DNA of 64,000 nt, taken from Neisseriaceae bacterium. Its GTDB lineage: Bacteria > Pseudomonadota > Gammaproteobacteria > Burkholderiales > Neisseriaceae. Position 1 is the first letter of the stretch. Every line of letters starts with the position of its first letter. The DNA is taken from assembly GCA_017991555.1 (NCBI GenBank), contig JAGOQM010000002.1:62001-126000 (forward strand). Direction: 5' to 3'. A program made the position numbers and the translations under genes. The notes under the pieces are model-generated. The model had not been told where the DNA came from and made no database searches. It saw only the letters and a program-made list of their open reading frames with translations. This document shows, piece by piece, positions 53,580-64,000 of this stretch.

Positions 53580-54328
53580 TAAGCCACTCGCTTAAACACA
53601 ATGTCCCACACGCCGTGGCCCAGCTTCAGCCCACGGGCCTCAAACTTGGTCAGCGGACGATAGGCTGGTTTTTCGGCATAGTCGGCGGCGGTGTTGGCCA
53701 AACCGGGATGCTGATTCAACACCTCAAGCATTTGCTCGGCGTATTCGGCCCAGTCAGTGGCCAAATGAATGTACCCACCGATTTTTAGGCGCGGCACCAG
53801 TTTTTCAATAAAAGGCAGCTGAATCAAACGGCGCTTGTTGTGGCGCTTTTTATGCCATGGATCAGGGAAGAAAATGTGGATGCCGTCTAAGCTTTCTGGC
53901 GCCAACATTTGCTCAACCACTTCCACCGCGTCGTGACGCATCACTTTAAGGTTGGTCAACTTGGCTTCATCAATGAGCTTTAATAGGTTGCCGACCCCTG
54001 GGCCATGCACTTCCACGCCTAGAAAATCATGATCTGGTTGAATACTGGCAATTTCGGCGGTGGCCGTGCCCATCCCAAACCCAATTTCCAGAACTTTAGG
54101 GGCCTGGCGCCCAAACACCTCATCCAAGGCCACAAAGCGGTCTTCAAAGGTCACACCGTATAAAGGCATAAAGGTGTCGATGGCACGCTGTTGCGATGGC
54201 GACAAGTGGCCCTGACGCAGCACAAAGCTTTTAATGCTGCGTTTATGTAACACTTCTGCCTCGGCATTAGCGTCTTGGTCTGCGGCAAGTGCCGGCGTGT
54301 GTAGTGGATCTGTCTGGCTCATGCTCAT
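53579..54328 (-). CDS. trmB: tRNA (guanine-N7-)-methyltransferase
   Basis: 249 residues. SAM motif [16 protein letters not shown], then [36 protein letters not shown] (the TrmB signature) and [14 protein letters not shown]. Residues 1-35 are a low-complexity extension. It forms m7G46 in tRNA. It is cotranscribed with nadQ (TAATG overlap), an arrangement with no evident functional link. Confidence 0.96.
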   Translation of the reverse strand: MSMSQTDPLHTPALAADQDANAEAEVLHKRSIKSFVLRQGHLSPSQQRAIDTFMPLYGVTFEDRFVALDEVFGRQAPKVLEIGFGMGTATAEIASIQPDHDFLGVEVHGPGVGNLLKLIDEAKLTNLKVMRHDAVEVVEQMLAPESLDGIHIFFPDPWHKKRHNKRRLIQLPFIEKLVPRLKIGGYIHLATDWAEYAEQMLEVLNQHPGLANTAADYAEKPAYRPLTKFEARGLKLGHGVWDIVFKRVA

Positions 54329-54477
54329 TAAACTTTGAAAATCAAAAAAAGCAATTATAAGTGATCGGCCAGACTACGCCAAACTATTCTCTCTTTAGCG
54401 CCGCCATCGCACCCGCTCGACGACGGGCTTTCATGTTAGAATAAGCACTTTAATATTTTCACGACAATAACAATCAC

Positions 54478-55485
54478 ATGAGCACCATCACCCTCACACC
54501 CAGCAACATCAGCTTTGACACCCTACCCAACGAACCGGTTTTAATGGCGGCCAAACGCCAAAACCTTAACCTGCCCCACTCCTGCCAAAGCGGTAACTGT
54601 GGTGCCTGTAAGGCCACCGTGGTTTCTGGCGAATTCAGCATGGGCGACTACAAAGAACGAGCCCTGTCGGCAGAAGAACGGGCCCAAGGCAAGGTATTGC
54701 TGTGCCAAACGATGGCCCAGGCTGACCTAGTCGTTTCGATGCCCGAATTTTTGGGCGCAGACGCCCCTCAGGTTAAAACGTTTCCAGTACGGGTTAAAAG
54801 CATCGACATCCGCGAAGATGTGGCCATAGTGCAACTGGCCATGCCGGCCAACAACCAGTTTACCTTTTGGCCTGGGCAATACTTAGATGTGTTACTTAAA
54901 GACAACCAAAGCCGTAGCTATTCGATCGCCACGGCGCCTTCTCAAACCGATTTTATTGAACTACACATTCGCCAGCACCCTGACGGATTGTTCTCTAATA
55001 TCGTGTTTGGGGGCCTGCAGGAAAAGGCCATTTTTAGGGTTAAAGCGCCACTAGGTACCTTCACTTTGGCCAAGGACAGCCATAAACCCAAAATTTTTAT
55101 GGCCACAGGAACAGGTTTTGCGCCCATAAAAAGTATGTTACAATCATTAATTGATACTAGTATAAATCAGAAAATCACGGTATATTGGGGTGCAAGAACG
55201 CTGGCAGGCCTGTACGACTTAGCCGCAGCAGAAGCCTTAATCGCCCAGTTACCCAATGCAACGCTGGTGCCAGTGCTGTCTCAAGCGCCAGAAACAGACG
55301 CTTGGCAAGGCCGTATCGGCTACATCCAAGATGCTGTCTTGACAGATTTTACTGATTTAAGCGATTATGAAGTGTATGCCTGCGGCTCGCCCAGCATGAT
55401 TGAAGCATCACAGTTTAAACTAATAAATGAAGGTAAGCTGGCTGCCGACGCTTTTTACTCGGATGCCTTTACCCCAAGTAACTAA
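54478..55485 (+). CDS. 2Fe-2S ferredoxin-flavoprotein reductase
   Basis: 335 residues: N-terminal plant-type ferredoxin with Cys36, Cys41, Cys44 (SCQSGNCGACKA) and Cys76 (LLCQTM), then an FAD domain (RSYSIATAPSQ, about 140-145) and an NAD(P) domain (GTGFAPIKSML, CGSPSMI). This is the layout of CDP-6-deoxyglucoseen reductase and aromatic-oxygenase reductases, often annotated that way in betaproteobacteria without proof. It probably passes electrons from NAD(P)H to an unidentified partner. No oxygenase or deoxysugar gene is nearby. Monocistronic, divergent from trmB. Confidence 0.85.
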   Translation: MSTITLTPSNISFDTLPNEPVLMAAKRQNLNLPHSCQSGNCGACKATVVSGEFSMGDYKERALSAEERAQGKVLLCQTMAQADLVVSMPEFLGADAPQVKTFPVRVKSIDIREDVAIVQLAMPANNQFTFWPGQYLDVLLKDNQSRSYSIATAPSQTDFIELHIRQHPDGLFSNIVFGGLQEKAIFRVKAPLGTFTLAKDSHKPKIFMATGTGFAPIKSMLQSLIDTSINQKITVYWGARTLAGLYDLAAAEALIAQLPNATLVPVLSQAPETDAWQGRIGYIQDAVLTDFTDLSDYEVYACGSPSMIEASQFKLINEGKLAADAFYSDAFTPSN

Positions 55486-55706
55486 ATAATAACCATTGCC
55501 CTTGTCATTCAATAAGGCCTACAATGCTGATGTCAAAATCATACTATAATGTGATAGACATATAATGGTTTCATCTAAAATCATTCGCTTGATTCAAATC
55601 AAAGCGCTTTATTTTTAAAACCTTATAATGACAGTATTGAAGGACCAAAGCAGATCGATCCGCGCCTTATTGAACACAATATTATCCTTAGATAAAGGAG
55701 ATGGGC

Positions 55707-55856
55707 ATGGCAGCTTGGCAACATTTATTTCAAACTGATTTTGGCATTTTGAGTTTAATCACAATTGCCATAACCTTTCTAATTCCAGTCGTGGTGGGCA
55801 TTGGCTTTATTGTAAAAGTACGCAAAGCCACCCCACCAGCAGGCGAAGAAGAGTAG
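55707..55856 (+). CDS. DUF3149-type 49-residue membrane micro-protein
   Basis: MAAWQHLFQTDFGILSLI begins a 49-residue protein with one transmembrane helix (about 13-38) and a short basic/acidic cytoplasmic tail (VRKA...EEE). The AAGGAG site sits 7 bases before the ATG. Size and the FQTDFG-LSL start match the DUF3149 family of betaproteobacteria, whose function is unknown. A strong terminator follows at 55892. Too short to stand out by length, but the site, composition and terminator support a real gene. Confidence 0.75.
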   Translation: MAAWQHLFQTDFGILSLITIAITFLIPVVVGIGFIVKVRKATPPAGEEE

Positions 55857-55891
55857 TATAGCGAAAAGTTTCCTCTTGATGTGTGTGTTTG

Positions 55892-55919
55892 GGTGCGGCG
55901 AAAGCTGCACCTTTTTTTT
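55892..55919 (+). terminator. Terminator of the DUF3149 gene
   Basis: GGTGCGGC (55892-55899), GAAA loop, GCTGCACC (55904-55911, one G-U pair), then eight T. Confidence 0.88.
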
Positions 55920-55940
55920 CGCTTTTTTCAGCCAGACACA

Positions 55941-55972
55941 AAAAAGCCGCTGCGCTCATCCGCAACGGCTTT
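55941..55972 (-). terminator. Terminator of glnB
   Basis: On the minus strand AAGCCG-TGCG pairs with CGCA-CGGCTT, followed by seven T. Twenty-six bases past the glnB stop. Confidence 0.78.
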
Positions 55973-55997
55973 ATTAAATACCAGTATGTATATCGCC

Positions 55998-56345
<348 letters not shown>

Positions 56346-56564
56346 CTAAGTCTAGACACTAAATCGTTCAGCCAAGCTTGAGACTGCCTGCGGCCGTTAC
56401 GGCACAGGGTGGCCAAATGCGGCAATCCACCAAGCTTGGGTATAGAAATCATTCTATATCAAGGGGATTCATTTTTAAAAGCGATTTCGCAAAATTTAAG
56501 AGCCAAAACAGTCAACTTAAGGTATCATGACGGCTTTCCCCAAACTGCTTTGTGAGAGAGATTC

Positions 56565-59500
56565 ATGTCGCTAGTTTTGCCCTTGCGTGGTGCCGCTGCA
56601 CTGTCTGCATTCCGACTCGAGAAGTTACATCAAAAAGCTTTAGAGCTTAACCTTCCTGCCAACCTAACCATCCGTTCTGAATATTGGTATTTTGTTGATG
56701 CTGAGGCCCCTTTGGCGGCCGCGCAAACAGAAGCGCTTTGCCAGTTAATCGACGCTGTAACAGAACCCCCGGTGCCTCCTATTAGTGAGGCATCTTTGCT
56801 GTTAGTGGTACCCCGCATTGGCACCATTTCGCCTTGGGCTTCTAAAGCCACCAACATTGCCCACAACTGTGGGCTTAATGTTGTGAGCCGCATTGAACGC
56901 GGGATGGCCTTATGGGTTTCTGGGCTAAACGCCGAAGAGCTGGCCGTGTTCCAAACCTTGGTGCACGACCGCATGACCGAAAGCGTCCTGCACCACTTCG
57001 ATGACGCTCAGTGGCTATTCAGCCGCCCAGAAGAAAAAACCTTCTCTACCATCGCGGTACTGACCGAAGGTCGCGCTGCGCTGGTGGCGGCCAACCTTGA
57101 TTTAGGCCTGGCCCTATCTGAAGACGAAATTGACTACTTGGTCGAAAACTACCAAAAGCTTAACCGCGACCCTAGCGACGTTGAGCTGATGATGTTTGCC
57201 CAAGCCAACTCCGAACACTGCCGTCACAAAATCTTTAATGCCGACTTTATCATTGACGGCGAAGCCAAAGACAAAAGCCTGTTTGGCATGATTCGCGACA
57301 CCCATAAAGCACACCCTCACGGCACGGTTGTGGCGTACAAAGACAACGCCTCCGTTATTGAGGGTGCCAAGATTGATCGCTTCTACCCTAAAGCGGCCGA
57401 ACAGCAAGGCTACCGCTTTAGCGAAGAAGACACCCACATCGTCATGAAAGTGGAAACCCACAACCACCCCACCGCCATCGCCCCATTTGCGGGCGCAGCC
57501 ACCGGTTCTGGCGGTGAAATTCGTGACGAAGGCGCCACCGGCAAAGGCGCCCGCCCGAAAGCCGGCCTAACCGGTTTCAGCGTGTCTAACCTGAACATTC
57601 CTGGCTTCAAACAGCCATGGGAACACTATTCAGCCACCGAAGCTGAATACGGCAAACCCGACCGCATTTCCAGCGCCTTCGACATCATGATCGACGGCCC
57701 CATTGGCGGTGCGGCGTTCAACAACGAATTTGGTCGCCCTAACCTACTGGGCTACTTCCGCACCTTTGAAGAAAATTTTGCGGGCGACGTGCGCGGCTAC
57801 CATAAGCCAATCATGTTGGCCGGTGGCCTAGGCAACATTCAGGCAGGTCAGGTCGAAAAAGACATCATCCCTGAAGGCGCCTTGCTGATTCAGCTTGGCG
57901 GCCCAGGCATGTTGATCGGCCTAGGCGGTGGCGCGGCATCGAGCATGGCCACCGGCGCCAACAGTGCCGACCTAGACTTTGACTCAGTGCAACGCGGCAA
58001 CCCTGAAATTGAGCGACGCGCCCAAGAGGTCATCGACCGCTGCTGGCAGCTGAGTGAAGGCAACCCCATCGTGTCGATTCACGACGTGGGCGCGGGTGGC
58101 TTATCCAACGCCTTCCCAGAACTGGTCAACGACGCTGGTCGTGGTGCCATCTTCAAACTGCGCGACATCGCCCTAGAAGAGCACGGCCTCACGCCGATGC
58201 AAATCTGGTGTAACGAAGCGCAAGAACGCTACGTTTTGGCCATCATGCCCAAAGACCTAGACCTGTTCACTGAAATTTGCGCCCGTGAGCGTTGCCCCTT
58301 CTCTGTCGTGGGCACCGCCACCGACGACGGTCACCTACAGGTTCGCGACGACCTGTTTGACAACGACCCCGTAGACTTGCCACTAAACGTGTTGTTGGGT
58401 AAACCGCCACGCACCACCCGCAGCGACGTCACCAAGCCCGCCATTCACACCGAATTCAACAGTGCTGGCCTAGACGTGAAAGAAAGCGCTTACCGTGTTT
58501 TGCGCTTGCCTACTGTGGCGAATAAAAACTTCTTGATCACCATTGGCGACCGCAGCGTGGGCGGCATGACCCACAGAGACCAAATGGTCGGCCGCTTCCA
58601 AACCCCTGTAGCCAACGCCGCCGTCACCATGATGGGCTTCAACACCTACAAGGGCGAAGCCATGAGCATGGGCGAAAAAGCCCCGATTGCGCTCTTTAAC
58701 GGCGCCGCCTCTGGCCGCATGGCCGTGGGTGAGGCCATCACCAACATTGCCAGCACCGACATTGGCGACTTAGGCTTGATCAAGCTGTCTGCCAACTGGA
58801 TGGCGCCTTGCGGTAACGAAGGCGAAGACGCCCGTCTGTACGAAACCGTACAGGCCGTGTCTGAGTACTGCCAGTCGCTAAAACTGAGCATTCCGGTGGG
58901 CAAAGACTCCTTGTCAATGAAAACCGTGTGGTCTGAAGGCGATGCACAGAAATCGGTGACCTCACCGCTGTCCTTGGTGATCACTGCGTTTGCCCCAGTT
59001 CAAGACGTGCGCAACACCGTGACGGCTGAACTCAAAGCCGTGGCCGCCGACAAAATCTTGTTGATCGACCTAGGCCAGGGCCAAGCCCGTATGGGCGGTA
59101 GCGCACTGAGCCAGGTATGGAAAGATTTAGCCGGTTCGGCCCCAGACTTGCCAGAAAGCCAACTATTGGCTGGCTTCTTTAACGCCATGCAACAACTGGT
59201 ACGTGAGCAAAGCCTATTGGCCTACCACGACCGTGGTGATGGCGGTCTATTCACCACCCTAGCAGAGATGACCTTTGCCGCCCACATTGGCCTAGACGTG
59301 TCACTAGACGCCGTATTGGCCGCACAGGCCAATGACAACGCCGTCGACGCCTTGTTTAACGAAGAGCTGGGCGCGGTGATTCAAATCAATGCCGCCGATG
59401 CCGAGCGCGTCATGGCCGTGTTTGCCGCCAACGGTATTGCCCACCTGGTGCACGACCTAGGCCAAAGCAACGCCAACGATGCGCTGAACATCAGCCTTCA

Positions 59501-60470
59501 AGGCCAAAGCCTGATCGCCGAAAGTCGCTTGGCCTTGCAAACGGCCTGGACCGAAACCAGCCACCAAATGCAACGTCTACGCGACAACCCAGCCTGTGCC
59601 GACAGCGAATTCGCCTTACTCCAAGAAGATGGCCTCACCGCCCTACGCGCCAAAACCAGCTTTGACGTCAACGAAGACGTGGCGGCGCCCTTCTTGAACA
59701 AAGGCGTGGCGCCTAAAGTGGCCGTATTGCGCGAGCAAGGCGTGAACGGTCAGGTCGAAATGGCCGCCGCCTTTACCCGCGCTGGCTTCGATGCCTACGA
59801 CGTGCACATGAGCGACATTCTTAGCGGCCGCGTGGCCCTAGCCGACTTCCAAGCCTTAGCGGCCTGTGGTGGCTTTAGCTACGGCGACGTGCTGGGCGCT
59901 GGCGAAGGCTGGGCCAAGAGCATCTTGTTCAACGACGCCGTTCGCGACGCCTTTAGCCAATTCTTTGCCCGCCCCGACACCCTCTCTCTAGGCGTGTGTA
60001 ACGGCTGTCAAATGATGAGCAACTTGGCCAGCATCGTGCCTGGTGCAGACGCTTGGCCGAAGTTCAAACGCAACGAATCAGAGCAGTTCGAAGCCCGTTT
60101 GAGCATGGTGAAAATTGCCGCCTCCCCGTCATTGTGGCTACAAGACATGGTCGGCAGTGAGTTGCCGGTGGTGGTCAGCCACGGCGAAGGCCGCGCTGAG
60201 TTTGCTGGCGGCAACCTACCCGCCGACCTAAGCATCGCCTTGCAATACGTCGATGGCCAAGGCAACGTCACCCAACGCTACCCGTTGAACCCCAACGGCG
60301 CGCCAGAAGGCATTGCCGGCGTCACCACGCCAGATGGCCGCGTGACCATCATGATGCCGCACCCAGAACGCGTGTTCCGCACCCAGCAAATGAGCTGGCA
60401 CCCTGAAGACTGGGGTGAGCACAGCGCCTGGTACCGCATGTTTGCCACCGCCCGTCGTCATTTCGCTTAA
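56565..60470 (+). CDS. purL: Phosphoribosylformylglycinamidine synthase (large fused form)
   Basis: 1301 residues, the single-chain proteobacterial type: PurS-like N-terminus, two AIR-synthetase-like halves ([56 protein letters not shown]) and a C-terminal class I glutaminase with nucleophile Cys about 1145 ([12 protein letters not shown]) and His/Glu in MPHPERVFR. It converts FGAR and glutamine into FGAM in purine synthesis. Monocistronic; terminator at 60485. Confidence 0.98.
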   Translation: MSLVLPLRGAAALSAFRLEKLHQKALELNLPANLTIRSEYWYFVDAEAPLAAAQTEALCQLIDAVTEPPVPPISEASLLLVVPRIGTISPWASKATNIAHNCGLNVVSRIERGMALWVSGLNAEELAVFQTLVHDRMTESVLHHFDDAQWLFSRPEEKTFSTIAVLTEGRAALVAANLDLGLALSEDEIDYLVENYQKLNRDPSDVELMMFAQANSEHCRHKIFNADFIIDGEAKDKSLFGMIRDTHKAHPHGTVVAYKDNASVIEGAKIDRFYPKAAEQQGYRFSEEDTHIVMKVETHNHPTAIAPFAGAATGSGGEIRDEGATGKGARPKAGLTGFSVSNLNIPGFKQPWEHYSATEAEYGKPDRISSAFDIMIDGPIGGAAFNNEFGRPNLLGYFRTFEENFAGDVRGYHKPIMLAGGLGNIQAGQVEKDIIPEGALLIQLGGPGMLIGLGGGAASSMATGANSADLDFDSVQRGNPEIERRAQEVIDRCWQLSEGNPIVSIHDVGAGGLSNAFPELVNDAGRGAIFKLRDIALEEHGLTPMQIWCNEAQERYVLAIMPKDLDLFTEICARERCPFSVVGTATDDGHLQVRDDLFDNDPVDLPLNVLLGKPPRTTRSDVTKPAIHTEFNSAGLDVKESAYRVLRLPTVANKNFLITIGDRSVGGMTHRDQMVGRFQTPVANAAVTMMGFNTYKGEAMSMGEKAPIALFNGAASGRMAVGEAITNIASTDIGDLGLIKLSANWMAPCGNEGEDARLYETVQAVSEYCQSLKLSIPVGKDSLSMKTVWSEGDAQKSVTSPLSLVITAFAPVQDVRNTVTAELKAVAADKILLIDLGQGQARMGGSALSQVWKDLAGSAPDLPESQLLAGFFNAMQQLVREQSLLAYHDRGDGGLFTTLAEMTFAAHIGLDVSLDAVLAAQANDNAVDALFNEELGAVIQINAADAERVMAVFAANGIAHLVHDLGQSNANDALNISLQGQSLIAESRLALQTAWTETSHQMQRLRDNPACADSEFALLQEDGLTALRAKTSFDVNEDVAAPFLNKGVAPKVAVLREQGVNGQVEMAAAFTRAGFDAYDVHMSDILSGRVALADFQALAACGGFSYGDVLGAGEGWAKSILFNDAVRDAFSQFFARPDTLSLGVCNGCQMMSNLASIVPGADAWPKFKRNESEQFEARLSMVKIAASPSLWLQDMVGSELPVVVSHGEGRAEFAGGNLPADLSIALQYVDGQGNVTQRYPLNPNGAPEGIAGVTTPDGRVTIMMPHPERVFRTQQMSWHPEDWGEHSAWYRMFATARRHFA

Positions 60471-60484
60471 TCCTTTAAGCTGTC

Positions 60485-60512
60485 AAAACCGCCCACAATG
60501 GGCGGTTTTTTT
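60485..60512 (+). terminator. Terminator of purL
   Basis: AAAACCGCCC (60485-60494), ACAAT loop, GGGCGGTTTTTTT (60500-60512). Confidence 0.88.
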
Positions 60513-60692
60513 ATTGGCTCAGCACACTTTGGCATCATATGTTGCAGTTAAGCCACGATTTCTCAAATAACCTTATTTTATTCAATAAAATCGTAAATCT
60601 ATTGCTATAGCTGGCTTAGCCGTCACGCACTGCCCAAACTCTGCGTCAAATGCCCGCGCCGTAAACGCCTACCCACTAGACAATTGAATTTT

Positions 60693-60726
60693 AAACATAT
60701 ATCAATATGACATTTCATATATGTTT
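60693..60726. promoter_or_regulatory. Inverted repeat upstream of the autotransporter gene
   Basis: AAACATATAT (60693-60702) and ATATATGTTT (60717-60726), 14-base spacer, about 50-85 bases before the start codon in a strongly A+T-rich segment. Possible regulator site overlapping the promoter. Confidence 0.4.
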
Positions 60727-60778
60727 GCTAATATAGTTTGTCTTTTATTATATTATGTTTCGTATTGAGGATCCTCCA

Positions 60779-63277
60779 ATGACGTCGACAAAAACCCTAC
60801 AGCTTAGCCTAGGCGTGTTCTTATACACCCTACACCTAAGCAGCCACGCGGCCTGTATTGGCAATGGCACCACCTTCGACTGCGACAACACCGTAAGCAG
60901 TCAGCCAGAGGCGAAATACGAGGTGGTGAACATCACCACCACCGGCGAAGGCAGCACCACGCCATTAGGCGGCTTTGGCGTCTATGGTAACAACAACACT
61001 CAGTTCAACTTTAAAACCCTGAACATCACCACCGGCGGCTACGGTGCAGATGGTTTACGCAGCCGCATCATCTCCTCGATGGTGATCGACAAACTGGTCA
61101 TCAACACCACCGGCGTGTCCGCCGATGGCATCAACATGACCGAGGACGCCAAGGGCAGTACCATTACCGTCGGCGACAACGCCGAAATTCGGGCCGACAG
61201 TGGCGTGGGGGTACGCGCCAACTCCGGCACTGACGTCGGCAAAAACAACGTCATCACCTTAGGTAAGAATGCGCACGTTGAAACCAAAGGCAACGGCAGT
61301 AACCTATTTGATTCGGTCGGTTACGCCGTTTATGCCGGTAACCGTAACTCAGGCGGCACCAACGCCAAAGGCAACGCCATCGTCAACATTGGCGACAACA
61401 GCACCATCATCACCCACGGCAACAATGCCCACGCAGTGTATGCCAACCGTGGCGGCGAAATTAATCTAGGCCACACCAAGATCAGCACCGCCACCAAAGG
61501 CGCCTACGGTCTCTATGCCGAAACCCTCAGCGCGCGCGGCAGTCGCATCGTCCTGAATGGCGATGCCGACATCACCTCGCTGCCCACCGGCAAAGCCATT
61601 TTTGCCAAAGGCGTCAACTCCAGCATTGTTTCGGCCCAGCCCGGAAAATTCACCTTAAATGGCAACATCAGTGCGGACGCTTCCGGCTTAGTCGATTTAA
61701 AAATGAGCGATGGCAGCCTGTTTAAAGGCATCAGCGACACCGGCACCGATGGACAGGTCGACCTTGCCATCAGCGGCGCCAGCAGCAAATGGGACTTTAT
61801 TGGCGACTCTAGCGTCAGCAACCTTACCTTAGCCCAAGCCGAAGTCGCCTTTAATCATGGCGACGGCGTCTTCAAAACCCTTACCGTCAAACAAAACTAT
61901 GAAGGCCAAGACGGCGCCCTACGCATTAACACCGTCCTGGGCGACGATGCCTCTGCCACCGACAAGCTCATCATTGGCGGCGACAGCAAAGGCAGTACCA
62001 AAGTCTATATTGAGGCTGCGGGTGGCGCCGGAGCCGTAGCCGAAAACGGCATCAAGGTCATTGAGGTAGCCGGCGCTTCAGATGGTGTCTTCGAACAACA
62101 AGGCCGCGTGGTGGCCGGTGCCTACGACTATCGTCTGGCTCGAGACGCCGCCAACAACAAGGACTGGTCGTTGACCAGCAAGCTCACGCCGGTTGAACCC
62201 CCGGTCGAGCCGCCCGTGGAACCGCCGGTAGAGCCGCCAGTTGAGCCACCTGTTGAGCCGCCTGTTGAACCACCAGTTGAACCACCGGTGGTGCCACCGG
62301 TAGGGCCCAGTACCACCCGTCCAGAAGTGGGCAGCTATCTAGGCAACTACTTAGCCAGCAACACCCTCTTTAACCTACGGCTGCAAGACCGCGTCGGCGA
62401 AGGCAACTTCACCGAACCAATGCCGAACCAACAAAAAGTAGGCGCCCTGTGGACGCGCGTCGTTGCTGGGCAAACGCGCTTTAAAGACAATAGTGGCCAA
62501 ATTAAAACTAAATCTGACCACAAAAAGATTCAAATCGGTACCGACGTGGCGCAATGGTTGCCGGATGACAACCAAAGGGTTCATTTGGGCGTGATGGCAG
62601 GCTACGGCGAAAACAAAGCCAAATCTGACGCCAGCCTAACCGGCTACAACGCCACGGGCAAACTACGCGGTTACAACGTCGGCCTGTATGGCACCTGGTA
62701 CCAAAGCCTCGAAAACCAGGCCAATCTGTATGTCGATGGCTGGCTCATGTACAACCACTTTAAGAACAAGGTGGAAGGCCAAGGCATGCCCACCGAACGC
62801 TATAACTCAAGTGGCTGGACCGCATCGGTCGAAACGGGCTATACCCATCCATTAGGCACCTTTGGCCGCCACGACACCCGCCTTTTCCTGCAACCCAAAG
62901 CGCAGCTCACTTGGATGGGCGTTAAAACCGGCGACGTGGTGGAGCAAAACGGCACCCGTATCCAACATGAGGGCGACAACAACCTACAAACCCGCTTGGG
63001 CCTGCGCCTCTATGCCCAAAACGAAGCCACCGCCAAGCAGCAAACGCAGCAATATTATGCCGAGCTGAACTGGCTACACAACAGCAAAGACTATGCCCTC
63101 AAGCTAGATGAAACCCGCAGCCACATCGATGGCCTTAAGAACGTGGGCGAAGTCAAAGTCGGTTTAGAAGCCAAGCTGGCCCCACGCACCCAAATTTGGG
63201 CCAACCTTGGCTACCAGTTTGGCAAGCGCAGCCATCGCGACATTGCCGGCATGTTTGGCATCAAGCAGCTGTTCTAA
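60779..63277 (+). CDS. Classical (type Va) autotransporter adhesin
   Basis: 832 residues from the ATG at 60779 with GAGG 8-9 bases upstream; an earlier ATG (60755) lacks a site. Signal peptide to about residue 23 (SSHA), then a passenger of repeated beta strands (TITVGDNAEI, IVNIGDNSTII, GEINLGHTKIST) like pertactin/adhesin helices to about residue 440. A VEPP-repeat stalk runs about 472-507. The C-terminal barrel domain (about 545-832) has GALWTRVVAGQTRFKD, VHLGVMAGYGENKA and the closing GMFGIKQLF. No catalytic triad is seen in the passenger, so adhesion is more likely than proteolysis. Confidence 0.9.
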   Translation: MTSTKTLQLSLGVFLYTLHLSSHAACIGNGTTFDCDNTVSSQPEAKYEVVNITTTGEGSTTPLGGFGVYGNNNTQFNFKTLNITTGGYGADGLRSRIISSMVIDKLVINTTGVSADGINMTEDAKGSTITVGDNAEIRADSGVGVRANSGTDVGKNNVITLGKNAHVETKGNGSNLFDSVGYAVYAGNRNSGGTNAKGNAIVNIGDNSTIITHGNNAHAVYANRGGEINLGHTKISTATKGAYGLYAETLSARGSRIVLNGDADITSLPTGKAIFAKGVNSSIVSAQPGKFTLNGNISADASGLVDLKMSDGSLFKGISDTGTDGQVDLAISGASSKWDFIGDSSVSNLTLAQAEVAFNHGDGVFKTLTVKQNYEGQDGALRINTVLGDDASATDKLIIGGDSKGSTKVYIEAAGGAGAVAENGIKVIEVAGASDGVFEQQGRVVAGAYDYRLARDAANNKDWSLTSKLTPVEPPVEPPVEPPVEPPVEPPVEPPVEPPVEPPVVPPVGPSTTRPEVGSYLGNYLASNTLFNLRLQDRVGEGNFTEPMPNQQKVGALWTRVVAGQTRFKDNSGQIKTKSDHKKIQIGTDVAQWLPDDNQRVHLGVMAGYGENKAKSDASLTGYNATGKLRGYNVGLYGTWYQSLENQANLYVDGWLMYNHFKNKVEGQGMPTERYNSSGWTASVETGYTHPLGTFGRHDTRLFLQPKAQLTWMGVKTGDVVEQNGTRIQHEGDNNLQTRLGLRLYAQNEATAKQQTQQYYAELNWLHNSKDYALKLDETRSHIDGLKNVGEVKVGLEAKLAPRTQIWANLGYQFGKRSHRDIAGMFGIKQLF
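62192..62299 (+). repeat. VEPP tetrapeptide repeat stalk
   Basis: Nine 12-base units coding VEPP eight times, then VVPP. Codons differ from unit to unit (GTT/GTC/GTG/GTA; GAA/GAG; CCG/CCA/CCC/CCT), so selection is on the protein and DNA slippage is not favoured. It makes a rigid proline-rich spacer between passenger and barrel. Confidence 0.88.
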
Positions 63278-63293
63278 AGCACCGCCACCCAGC

Positions 63294-63327
63294 AAAAAGA
63301 CGACCTTTGGGTCGTCTTTTTTTATGG
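63294..63327. terminator. Bidirectional terminator after the autotransporter gene
   Basis: AAAAAGACGACC (63294-63305), TTTG loop, GGTCGTCTTTTT (63310-63321) with further T. It serves the autotransporter and the convergent membrane-protein gene. Confidence 0.85.
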
Positions 63328-63335
63328 CAGCACGC

Positions 63336-64000
63336 TCAGCGTAACCAGGCTGGCTGGATCACGTCTTTAATCGCCAGGCTTCTTAGAACCATACAGGTCT
63401 GACGCTGCTCCACCGCACACAAGATCGTGGCATCAGGCAGCTTTAAAGCGGCATAGCCCAAAATGTAGGGTCGCGCGTCGGCACTGCCCTGTGCTTGCCG
63501 CACTACTTTAGCGGCGTCCGTGTCCGCCGCCTGCAAGGCGATGTACGCCACCTGCCAATGAGCCAGATTCAGCTGTAGATCACTGCTCTGCATCGCCGTC
63601 TCATCCAGCAGATAATAAGCAGGGTCGGTTTTGTCATCGGCCAGGCCCATTTTACTAAACAGGCCAAAGGGAAAGCTTTCCACAATGAACACCACCGACA
63701 AAAACACCATGAACGCCGACAGGAGGGAATATTTAAACTTATGCTTAAAGTAGGCCAAATCGCCTCGGTACACCACGTTCAGATACTCGCTGTCGATGAG
63801 CACGCAGTGGGCCAGTACGAACAACAACATCAGGCCCATTTTAAAATGGCTGGCCATGTGGGCAAAATCCAAAGACACAAACACCAAAATCAAGAAAAAA
63901 GCCAGGGCGGCATAAGTGGCCCAGGTAAACAGGGTCAACAGCACTAGGCTAAGCCCTTTAAAGGCCATCGGCTTGTCTGCCAGCAGGCGCAACAGCGGGC
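63336..64000 (-). CDS. Unknown inner-membrane protein, start beyond the window
   Basis: The frame stays open to the window edge; neither the TTG at 63992 nor the ATG at 63968 has a ribosome site, so the true start probably lies outside. Visible: three hydrophobic segments (SLVLLTLFTWATYAALAFFL, GLMLLFVLAHCVLIDSE, SLLSAFMVFLSVVFIVESF), then a soluble domain of about 100 residues with two cysteines (LCAVEQRQTCMVL). No family recognised. Confidence 0.6.
   Translation of the reverse strand, partial: PLLRLLADKPMAFKGLSLVLLTLFTWATYAALAFFLILVFVSLDFAHMASHFKMGLMLLFVLAHCVLIDSEYLNVVYRGDLAYFKHKFKYSLLSAFMVFLSVVFIVESFPFGLFSKMGLADDKTDPAYYLLDETAMQSSDLQLNLAHWQVAYIALQAADTDAAKVVRQAQGSADARPYILGYAALKLPDATILCAVEQRQTCMVLRSLAIKDVIQPAWLR

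Noticed and set aside
62192..62299. Tandem 12-base repeats as a CRISPR or phase-variation tract
   Set aside because: They lie in frame in the autotransporter gene, units differ in codons, and 12 bases per unit preserves the frame whatever the copy number.

Overview
The window is 64 kb of bacterial chromosome at roughly 54 percent G+C. The order xseA, exbB-exbD, lpxK, Trm112-like gene, kdsB, adk is the arrangement usual in Betaproteobacteria. A COG4111-type NadQ regulator, a DUF3149 micro-protein, tripartite tricarboxylate transporters and a short queF fit the same class. I cannot name the order or genus with confidence (Burkholderiales with modest G+C, or Neisseriales, are both possible). No Neisseria-type uptake word is evident.

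Left end (1-9.4 kb) is accessory metabolism. A divergent unit holds a FadR-type GntR regulator facing a small-molecule kinase, a class III PLP enzyme and a polyamine-type binding protein that runs off the edge. Next is a LacI regulator, a 36-bp perfect palindrome, and a permease plus iron alcohol dehydrogenase pair. A protein with three fused Rid domains follows.

The most distinctive region is 9.7-23.4 kb, all on the minus strand. It is a two-partner secretion / contact-dependent-inhibition-like locus: an FhaC/CdiB transporter, then a 2624-residue FHA/CdiA-type exoprotein, then a tail of small genes. The tail has six paralogous ~118-residue lipoproteins (called L1 to L6 here in transcription order), one unrelated lipoprotein and a broken C-terminal exoprotein/effector fragment, with hairpins and REP-like palindromes between them. 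One lipoprotein is a visible mosaic of two neighbours.

Housekeeping then resumes: adk, kdsB, Trm112-like, lpxK, exbD and exbB, then gltP, xseA and a methyltransferase. A chaperone-usher fimbrial operon (three DUF1120 subunits, usher, chaperone) occupies 32.2-37.8 kb. queF follows under a preQ1-I riboswitch, then frmA-fghA for formaldehyde detoxification. A seven-gene tRNA cluster (Ser-Arg-Glu-Glu-Ser-Arg-Glu) with a textbook promoter follows, then rnr, wrbA, an AEC transporter, a lipoprotein, an ArsC-like reductase and lpxH.

At 48.6-53.6 kb nadC heads an operon with a complete TctC-TctB-TctA transporter behind a palindromic operator, next to the probable NAD regulator gene nadQ. This suggests the transporter brings in an NAD precursor. 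The right end has trmB, a 2Fe-2S flavoprotein reductase, DUF3149, glnB, purL, a classical autotransporter adhesin with a VEPP-repeat stalk, and the start of an unknown membrane-protein gene. Surface structures (exoprotein, fimbria, autotransporter) are thus over-represented for a 64 kb piece.
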